A stretch of DNA of 64,000 nt, taken from contig CAVOJD010000008.1 in NCBI GenBank assembly GCA_963696075.1, positions 186,001 through 250,000 on the forward strand. The letters are read 5' to 3'. This document shows positions 58,148-64,000 of the stretch, piece after piece. The first letter of the stretch is position 1. Each line of letters starts with the position of its first letter. The notes beneath the pieces are model-generated. The model searched no databases, had not been told where the DNA came from, and saw only the letters and a program-made list of their open reading frames with translations. A program made the translations under genes and the position numbers. Source of the DNA: CAJQQK01 sp963696075 (GTDB lineage Bacteria; Pseudomonadota; Alphaproteobacteria; Rhizobiales; Hyphomicrobiaceae).

Positions 58148-58177
58148 GCAGTTTGTATGCGATTGGATACAATCTGC
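58148..58177. promoter_or_regulatory. GntR-type operator between tcuA-like and gntR-like genes
   Basis: An inverted repeat with 11-base arms: GCAGTTTGTAT (58148-58158) and ATACAATCTGC (58167-58177), separated by 8 bases, with one mismatch. The core TTGTAT-N8-ATACAA is the kind of site bound by FCD-type GntR regulators. It lies 41 bases before the regulator ATG and 43 bases from the flavoprotein GTG, so the regulator probably controls both divergent genes. Confidence 0.7.
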
Positions 58178-58218
58178 CAATGCGAAACGTAGAAGTCAAT
58201 TTGTGAAGAGCTTGTCCG

Positions 58219-58968
58219 ATGAAAGCCACCCGGCCTGACATCTTCGAAGCCCTTCAGGCAGAGATCCTCGAAGGCGCGATCCAGCCCGGCGACCGCCTCA
58301 AGGAAGCCGACCTTGCCGAGCGCTTCGGATTGAGCCGCACCCCGGTCCGCGAAGCGCTCCGCCGCCTCGAGACACGCGGCCTCCTTGTCCACGAACCCCA
58401 TAAGGGCATGGTCGTTGCCGAGTTGGAACCAAGCGCCGTCGGCGAACTCTACGTCATGCGCGAGATCCTCGACGCCGCCGCAGCAGCCCTCGCCGCCCAG
58501 CACGCCACTGAAACCGAAATCGCAGCCATGGAGGCACAGGTCGCTCGCGATCGCGAAATCGAAGGCCGCCCCGATCATCTGGCAGCCTCGAACCGCGCTT
58601 TTCACGCAGCCATCTATCGCGCCGCCCACAACCGCTTTCTCGTCAAATCATCCGACGCCCTCGCCGAGGCTCTGGCCCTGCTCGGACCGACGACGCTTTC
58701 AGCCGAGGGCCGCGCCCACCAGTCGGTCGACGAACACGCCGAAATCGTCGCCGCCATCAAGCGCCGCGACGCCGGTGACGCCGACCAGGCCGCCCGCCGC
58801 CATATCCGCAACGCCTTCAAAACCCGCCTCCTGCAGCTTGACCAGCGCACGATTGAGGACGAACTGGCGACCGATCGCGCCGCAGTCGACGGCGATGCCT
58901 CGCCCGACGGCACTGACAGCACCGCAAACGCCGAGGGCATGAATTCCGCAACTGAAGCAGATACTTGA
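58219..58968 (+). CDS. GntR family transcriptional regulator (FCD domain)
   Basis: A 249-residue regulator. The N-terminal winged helix contains GDRLKEADLAERFGLSRTPV followed by REALRRLETRGL (residues about 25-60). The C-terminal FCD effector domain (about 75-205) has the metal-binding positions: Asp in LYVMREILDA, His in ASNRAFHAAIY, His in DEHAEIVAAI near 175 and His in AARRHIRNAF near 195. The C-terminus is an acidic low-complexity tail. It probably autoregulates and represses the divergent flavoprotein through the operator at 58148-58177; the effector may be an organic acid (family knowledge). Confidence 0.92.
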   Translation: MKATRPDIFEALQAEILEGAIQPGDRLKEADLAERFGLSRTPVREALRRLETRGLLVHEPHKGMVVAELEPSAVGELYVMREILDAAAAALAAQHATETEIAAMEAQVARDREIEGRPDHLAASNRAFHAAIYRAAHNRFLVKSSDALAEALALLGPTTLSAEGRAHQSVDEHAEIVAAIKRRDAGDADQAARRHIRNAFKTRLLQLDQRTIEDELATDRAAVDGDASPDGTDSTANAEGMNSATEADT

Positions 58969-59239
58969 CCTCAGATAGACAATTTTACGTCCGCCAAGTT
59001 CAATTGGCGCGAGAGCCACCGCTCCGCCCACAACTTGTCCCAATTCCCCACTACTCCCGCCCTGCAACCGCAGCGATTCGCCGGATCGCCAGAAACAAGG
59101 CATCCGGCTTGCCGCAGAGCGGATTGTTGCCCTAAGACGAGGGGGCAAACGAGGGATCGATTCGCACCAGGAGCGTTTCGGCAACGCAAAAGCGCTGAGG
59201 CTTTGCCAACGCGGTTATGCTGGACGGGAGACGCAGGGA

Positions 59240-60205
59240 ATGCGGCTGTCGAGAAACATTGCGGTTGTCTTGACGCTGGCGGCTGGTCTCCTCCTCGGCG
59301 CTTGCGCCAGCGTCGAGCTGACGCCGCCGCACAAGGCCCCGCTGCCGAAGCACGCGATGATGCTCCTTGGCAAGAAGGGTATGACCCAGAGCCAACCCAT
59401 CTTCGTGCGCATCTTCAAGGCTGAATCGGAACTTGAGGTCTGGAAACAGCGCGAAGACGGCTATTTCCACCACTTCAAGACGTATCCCATCTGCCATTGG
59501 TCGGGAGAACTCGGGCCAAAGCGCCGCCAGGGCGACAAGCAGGCCCCGGAAGGCTTCTACACGGTCAATAAGTACCAGCTGAACCCGAACTCGCAGTTCC
59601 ACCTCTCCTTCGACCTCGGCTATCCCAACGCCTACGACAAGGCCCACGGCCGCACCGGCGATTTCCTTATGGTCCACGGCAAGTGCAAATCCGCCGGCTG
59701 CTACGCCATGACCGACGCCTTCATCGAGGAAATCTACGCCCTTGCCCGCGAAGCCTTCGCCGGCGGCCAGAGCAAATTCCACGTCCACGCCTTCCCCTTC
59801 CGCATGACCGACCAGAACATGGCCCGCTATGCCAACGCAAAGGGCAAGAAGCGCAACCCCAACCTCCCCTTCTGGACGACGCTCAAGGCAGCCCACGACT
59901 ACTTCGAGCTCACCCGCAAGGTTCCCGGCATCGAGGTCTGCGGCATGCGCTATCATGTCAACGTGGCCTGGGACGGCCCCCGCCTCGACCCGCGTGGCGC
60001 CTGCCCAAGGTTCCGCTCCGGACCAACAGAGCCCTACATGGCCGTCGCAAGCTTCCGCCAGACCGTGACGGAAGTACCAGCACCCCGCCCCGCAGCGCCG
60101 CCCCCCGCGCTCGAACCCCGCATGAACCTCATGCCGCAGCTCTCACCCGCGCCGAACCATGGCCCGGACCCGATCACCCGCTTGCTCCAGAAATTGTCGG
60201 ATTGA
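59240..60205 (+). CDS. L,D-transpeptidase-family lipoprotein (YafK/YkuD-like)
   Basis: A 321-residue protein with a lipoprotein signal peptide (VVLTLAAGLLLGAC; lipobox Cys22), so it is attached to an envelope membrane. The YkuD-type catalytic motif is FLMVHGKCKSAGCYAMTD near residues 145-160, with His and the nucleophile Cys (HG...S-x-GC) intact. The domain resembles YafK/DpaA-like proteins, which act on lipoprotein-peptidoglycan or murein cross-links. A Pro-rich tail (residues 275-310) follows. A weak AGGGA precedes ATG 59240. It stands alone, and its cleavage versus cross-linking activity is open. Confidence 0.85.
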   Translation: MRLSRNIAVVLTLAAGLLLGACASVELTPPHKAPLPKHAMMLLGKKGMTQSQPIFVRIFKAESELEVWKQREDGYFHHFKTYPICHWSGELGPKRRQGDKQAPEGFYTVNKYQLNPNSQFHLSFDLGYPNAYDKAHGRTGDFLMVHGKCKSAGCYAMTDAFIEEIYALAREAFAGGQSKFHVHAFPFRMTDQNMARYANAKGKKRNPNLPFWTTLKAAHDYFELTRKVPGIEVCGMRYHVNVAWDGPRLDPRGACPRFRSGPTEPYMAVASFRQTVTEVPAPRPAAPPPALEPRMNLMPQLSPAPNHGPDPITRLLQKLSD

Positions 60206-60290
60206 TCCCGACCGCCCCCCGGCGCTACGCTGATACCCATCGCACAGGCTTTCTCGCTTCAGCCCGTGCCCGCCAGTGGGGACTCCATTC

Positions 60291-61100
60291 ATGACGCTCA
60301 ACGTAGCCATCGCAGGCCTCGGCGCCATCGGTTTACGCCTTGCCAAAATGATCGACTCTGGCGCCGTGGAGGGCGTCAAACTCAGTGCGGTATCCGCGCG
60401 CGATCTTGCCCGCGCCGAAGACCGCGTCTCCGGCTTGACCGACCGTCCGCGTGTTATGACGCTGCGCGAATTGCCAGCTCACGCCAACGTCATTATCGAG
60501 TGTGCCCCGGCCAGCGTCTTCACCGAGGTCGCCCGGCCCGCCATCGAGCAGGGCCGCATCTTCATGCCGCTATCGGTGGGCGCACTCCTCGAACACATGG
60601 ACCTCGTTGACGAGGCGGTTCACACCGGTGCCCGCATCATCGTACCCACCGGCGCATTGATCGGCCTCGACACCGTCCGCGCCATGGCTGTCGGCGAAAT
60701 CACGGAGGTCCGCCTGCAGACGCGCAAGCCGCCCGCCGGCCTAGAAGGCGCCCCCTATCTCGTCGAGAACGGTATCGATATATCCAACCTGACGGAGGCC
60801 AAGCGCGTCTTCCACGGCAACGCCCGCGCCGCCGCCAAGGCGTTCCCGGCAAACGTGAACGTCGCGGCCGCCCTCGCCCTCGCCGGCCTCGGGCCCGACA
60901 AGACAGAAGTCGAAGTCTGGGCGGACCCCGCCGTCAATCGCAATCACCAGACCGTCACCATCCGTTCCGATGCTGGCGAGGCGACCATGACGATCGCCAA
61001 CATCCCCTCAGCCGAAAACCCGCGCACGGGCCGTATCGTCGCCCAGAGCGTCATCGCCACGCTTCGCCGCATGACATCTCCGATAACCGCCGGCACCTGA
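60291..61100 (+). CDS. nadX: Aspartate dehydrogenase (NadX-like)
   Basis: A 269-residue NAD(P)-dependent enzyme with N-terminal Rossmann motif VAIAGLGAIGLRLA, the ECAPASVF segment, IIVPTGALIGLDTVRA, and the catalytic-type NVNVAAALALAGLG-x-x-T. It converts aspartate and NAD(P)+ to iminoaspartate and can feed NAD biosynthesis or amino-acid catabolism. ATG 60291 is chosen because GGGGA precedes it; an upstream GTG at 60276 lies within that site. The gene is divergent from the minus-strand thioesterase block and unlinked to other nad genes. Confidence 0.85.
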   Translation: MTLNVAIAGLGAIGLRLAKMIDSGAVEGVKLSAVSARDLARAEDRVSGLTDRPRVMTLRELPAHANVIIECAPASVFTEVARPAIEQGRIFMPLSVGALLEHMDLVDEAVHTGARIIVPTGALIGLDTVRAMAVGEITEVRLQTRKPPAGLEGAPYLVENGIDISNLTEAKRVFHGNARAAAKAFPANVNVAAALALAGLGPDKTEVEVWADPAVNRNHQTVTIRSDAGEATMTIANIPSAENPRTGRIVAQSVIATLRRMTSPITAGT

Positions 61101-61135
61101 AACGCAAGCCGTCACGACCGCTCCCGGCCGGCCAC

Positions 61136-61579
61136 TTATCCCGCTTTGATATCCGCCCCCTCGCGCGCGATCAGAAGCTCAACGAGATCTTCCGCCAAAG
61201 CCGACGACTTGTGCGTCGCCTGATTGGTATAAACCCAGATGACCTCTCCGCTCGCGCGAAGGTCGTTCTTGTCTGCGCCATGGATCTCCAGATCCAGACG
61301 GATCGATGACCGGCCGATTCGCCCGGCCCGGACCCAGACATCGACTTCCTCATCGAATTCGATCGGCTTGGCGTATTCAACCAGCGACTTCACCGTATGG
61401 AAGTCATGCCCCGAACGCGCGGTCTCCGCCTTGTAGGCGTAGGGCAGCCATCGGAAATACTCGGTGATCGCGGTATCGAAGTAGGTCAGGTAGTGGGCAT
61501 TGAAGACAATGCCCTGCCCATCGATTTCGGAATACCGCACCCGGAAACGATGCGAGAACGAGAAATCGCCACGCGCCAT
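61136..61579 (-). CDS. Acyl-CoA thioesterase, YbgC/4HBT family
   Basis: A 147-residue hot-dog-fold thioesterase. The signature VRYSEIDGQGIVFNAHYLTYFDTA near residue 15 contains the catalytic Asp and the Asn/His pair, and IEFDEEVDVWVRAGRIGRSS follows. Such proteins hydrolyse short-chain or 4-hydroxybenzoyl CoA esters, or maintain membranes with the Tol-Pal system. No Tol-Pal genes are beside it, so specificity is unknown. It begins 41 bases after the end of the frameshifted O-methyltransferase gene, on the same strand. Confidence 0.87.
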   Translation of the reverse strand: MARGDFSFSHRFRVRYSEIDGQGIVFNAHYLTYFDTAITEYFRWLPYAYKAETARSGHDFHTVKSLVEYAKPIEFDEEVDVWVRAGRIGRSSIRLDLEIHGADKNDLRASGEVIWVYTNQATHKSSALAEDLVELLIAREGADIKAG

Positions 61580-61620
61580 ATCTTACCCCTCCACCCGGGT
61601 TCCGATCCGCCAACCAATCA

Positions 61621-62644
61621 TCATTGCGGTTTACGCCCGACAACCAGCTTCGTCATGCCCGGAATGAGATCATCCGCCGTTTCGATCTGGAAGCCCTTCT
61701 GGCTCAACCGCTCCGACAACCACGTCGTCGAGATCGACTGCGCATCCGGCGTAAACGCCATGTGCTGAAGTTGCCAGAGTGCGGCCAGCGTCGGTCCCCG
61801 GCGGTTCTGGTCGACCATGAAATCGTGCACCATCAGCACGCCGCCAGGCTTGAGCGATTCCCACGTCCAATCGACCAGATCTGATATCCGGTCCCCGGGC
61901 ACGCCGCTCATGAGATACGACATCAAAACCGCATCCTGCTCCGTCGGCCACGTCGATTCCAGCGCATTGCCCGGAATATACCGCACCCGGTTGACAAGAT
62001 CGGCCTCTGTCACGAACCGCCAGCCAATCTCAGCCACATTGGGGAAGTCGATAATCGTGGAGTTCGAGCTCAGGATAGGCGTTGCACAGGCTGATCGTCA
62101 TCGCGCCCGTCCCGCCCCCGACATCGAGCATCGAGCGCGCATTGGAAAGATCGACAACCCGCGCCAACGTCCGCCCGGGTCCAAGCGAACCTGAATGCTG
62201 CGACTCGCTGTAGAGCGTCGCCTGCTCCCCATCCGACATCCAGTGCGCGTAGGAATTGATCTCCTCCGGCCCCAGCGTGCCATCAAGAACATCGTTGAGC
62301 TGCTGCAGGAACGGGTACATCTGCTTGTCGATCTGGTAACGCAGATAGTCACCGAAATCATACCTCGCCCCGCGCACCAGAAACTGCTCCGCCGCCGGCG
62401 AGTTGGCATAATTGCCGTTCTCGAACTTGAGCGCACCAATGCTGGTCAGCGCGGTCACGAGCGTCATGATGCGGTTCCGCGGCACCTTGGTCGCCGCCGC
62501 CAGATCGTCAATCGTTGCGACCCCTTCCGCGATCCGCGAGAACAGGTCGATATGCAGCGCTCCAAACAACGCTTTCGACGCCATGAAACCAAACGCCACA
62601 CGCGACAATTCTTCTGATGTTTCCAGCAGCGTTTCGCTCGACAT
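61621..62644 (-). pseudogene. O-methyltransferase gene (acetylserotonin/CrtF-like) with one frameshift
   Basis: The 5' part (62644 to about 62065) encodes the dimerisation domain (LSRVAFGFMASKALFGALHI, DLAAATKVPRN) and the SAM-binding motif SMLDVGGGTGAM. After NAYPEL the frame is lost. One frame over, from about 62062, it continues as NSTIIDFPNVAEIGW and runs through YLMSGVPGDRISDLVDW, HDFMVDQNRRGP and a normal C-terminus to 61621. One indel around GAGCTCGAACTC (62058-62072) separates the parts. The family includes CrtF and BchU of phototrophs, but also many unrelated enzymes, so a pigment role is only possible. Confidence 0.75.
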
Positions 62645-62848
62645 GAATCAAGGCCCTTTTGTTTGACGATTTCAGGAAGGTCGGAATTGAGACATTCTGC
62701 GTCGCTTTTACGGCATTTAGCCCAAGACACAAAATCCGCCGAACAAGCAGGCGGTTTGCGCGCGAACATGCACAGCGAATGATCAATTCAGGGCGTTCAC
62801 CACCAATCGCCACAGATCTCCCACAGGCTCAGGCGATCACGCAGGCGG

Positions 62849-63523
62849 TCAGGCTCGCTCGCCGTCAGGCCCCCGCCCCCCGAACACGATCGGCGCCTGT
62901 CCCGGCGCCCACCGCGCCACCTTGTCCATCACGTCGAGAAAAACCGGAGCGGCAAGGAAACCCTCAAGCCAGGCCGACACGCGCGGAAAGCCCGCCGCAT
63001 CGAACCAGGCCTTGTCGACAAACGCGAACTGTCTGACGAAGGGAAAGATCGCAATGTCACCAAGACGCGCACTGCCATCGAACAGAAAATCGTGGCGGGA
63101 CAGGCGCTCTTCGAGAGCGGCGAGAAACACGCAGGCCCGCTTGCGCGCCAAAAGACGCTGAGCGTCATCACCCTTCGCACCATACTTGTAGGCATCGAGA
63201 TTCGGCTTGAAATCCGCCTCACACGCTGAGATCAAATCCAGCATCTGAGAGCGATCGACCGGCCCCGCCAGCCAACCCTCCGGATCGTTCCGCCCCAGCG
63301 CCCACAGCATGATTTCCAGGCTCTCCTCGATGACCGAGCCATCACTGAGAACCAGAACCGGCACCGTCCCTTTCGGCGACGCCGCCAGCATCTCCGCTGG
63401 TTTGTCGCGAAGGACGATCTCTCTCAGGTCGACCACCTGCCCACTTGCCAATATCGCCATGCGCGCACGCATCGCGTAGGGACATCGCCGGAAACTGTAG
63501 AGGATCGGCCGGCCGGTTTGCAT
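62849..63523 (-). CDS. Glutathione S-transferase family protein
   Basis: A 224-residue GST: thioredoxin-like N-domain with YSFRRCPYAMRARMA near residue 10 (Cys-Pro-Tyr redox motif, as in beta/omega-type GSTs), the cis-Pro GTVPVLVL and the EES segment, followed by an all-helical C-domain with LFDGSARLGDIAIFPFVRQF. Members conjugate or reduce electrophiles with glutathione. Cys in place of Tyr/Ser suggests a thiol-transfer activity. It lies 30 bases upstream of secA on the opposite side of its 3' end (same strand). Confidence 0.87.
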   Translation of the reverse strand: MQTGRPILYSFRRCPYAMRARMAILASGQVVDLREIVLRDKPAEMLAASPKGTVPVLVLSDGSVIEESLEIMLWALGRNDPEGWLAGPVDRSQMLDLISACEADFKPNLDAYKYGAKGDDAQRLLARKRACVFLAALEERLSRHDFLFDGSARLGDIAIFPFVRQFAFVDKAWFDAAGFPRVSAWLEGFLAAPVFLDVMDKVARWAPGQAPIVFGGRGPDGERA

Positions 63524-63553
63524 CATGGTTGCAGGTTCAGCGTCACCGCTCGA

Positions 63554-64000
63554 TCAGTGCCGCCCGTGACAGTGCTTGTACTTCTTGCCGGACCCGCACG
63601 GACACGCCGAATTGCGCGCAACCTTGCCCCAGGTTGCCGGGTTTTCCGGATCCAGCGCACCTGCCGCCTGACGCGTCCTCACCGGGGCAACCTTTTGCGC
63701 GGCCTCTTCCGCATCGAGATAAGCGCGACTCTCACCCGCAATCGCGGCATCCACCAGCGCCAGTTCCTCATGTAGCGATTCCGGGATCTGATGGGTCGCA
63801 ACCATGCCTTCCGGCATGCCGCCATCATCCTCGTCATACATCTCGCCTGCCGACGGCTCGAGGTGCATGAGCTGCCCCGTTACCGCTTCGCGCAGCTTCT
63901 CCAGCATCGCCTCGAACAACACGAACGCTTCCGTCTTGTATTCGTTCAGCGGGTCCCGCTGACCGAACGCCCGGAACCCGATAACCTCTCTGAGGTGTTC
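63554..64000 (-). CDS. secA: Preprotein translocase SecA, C-terminal end
   Basis: The gene runs off the window at 64000; only the last 149 codons are present. They read EHLREVIGFRAFGQRDPLNE, then the helical scaffold end YKTEAFVLFEAMLEKLRE, an acidic linker (MYDEDDGG), and the zinc-binding SEC-C motif ACPCGSGKKYKHCHG at the terminus. SecA is the ATPase motor of Sec export, and SEC-C binds zinc and SecB. Length and motifs are standard for proteobacterial SecA. Confidence 0.96.
   Translation of the reverse strand, partial: EHLREVIGFRAFGQRDPLNEYKTEAFVLFEAMLEKLREAVTGQLMHLEPSAGEMYDEDDGGMPEGMVATHQIPESLHEELALVDAAIAGESRAYLDAEEAAQKVAPVRTRQAAGALDPENPATWGKVARNSACPCGSGKKYKHCHGRH

Overview
The window is GC-rich DNA from an anoxygenic phototrophic alphaproteobacterium, most likely a purple non-sulfur member of the Hyphomicrobiales (Rhizobiales). 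Evidence for this is a light-harvesting 2 (LH2) operon at 1.1-4.4 kb, a lysC / ptsP / prfA / prmC / DUF4167 block with clpB nearby that is typical of the order, and a high-GC codon bias that puts long shadow ORFs opposite most genes. No rRNA, tRNA or CRISPR array was found. Genus and species cannot be named from this sequence.

0-26 kb is mostly housekeeping. It opens with the end of an M23 peptidase. Next is pucBA, an unrecognised repeat protein, a PucC-type carrier and a peptide deformylase. A SEL1 protein, clpB, a MOSC protein, DUF4167, prmC, prfA, ptsP, lysC and ubiG follow. A four-gene GldAFG-like ABC exporter with a DUF4340 protein ends at a strong intrinsic terminator. A D-Ala-D-Ala-ligase-like ATP-grasp gene lies divergent from an alpha/beta hydrolase and a membrane-anchored MurF-like ligase.

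26-41 kb is accessory. It holds palindromic repeats, gene remnants and several frameshifted genes (a membrane-anchored protein, an amidase, a ChrR-like cupin). Intact genes here are a DUF442 phosphatase-like protein, an XdhC / XdhC / MoeA-MocA molybdenum-cofactor maturation operon without its dehydrogenase, a FemAB-like acyltransferase, a shikimate dehydrogenase-like protein and a luciferase-like monooxygenase. An IS481 element with a 6-bp target duplication sits inside a REP-like palindrome. Beside it is an AT-richer two-gene island (unknown protein plus PIN-domain protein), then a 268-bp MITE-like element.

41-51.6 kb is one catabolic and uptake locus: DUF3830, amidase, asparaginase and a complete Opp/Dpp-type ABC importer on the minus strand, with an M20-type amidohydrolase divergent. 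It probably imports and deamidates or decarbamoylates a small amide, ureide or peptide.

51.6-64 kb starts with a patch of badly decayed genes (a methyltransferase and a cation/proton antiporter). It continues with an enolase-superfamily dehydratase, a methyltransferase, a TcuA-like flavoprotein divergent from a GntR regulator with a clear operator, an L,D-transpeptidase lipoprotein, aspartate dehydrogenase, a thioesterase, a frameshifted O-methyltransferase, a glutathione S-transferase and the C-terminal end of SecA. The most interesting points are the predicted blue-shifted LH2 and its repeat-protein neighbour, the Ddl/hydrolase/Mur-ligase cluster, the PIN-protein pair, and the IS481 whose stop codon comes from its target.
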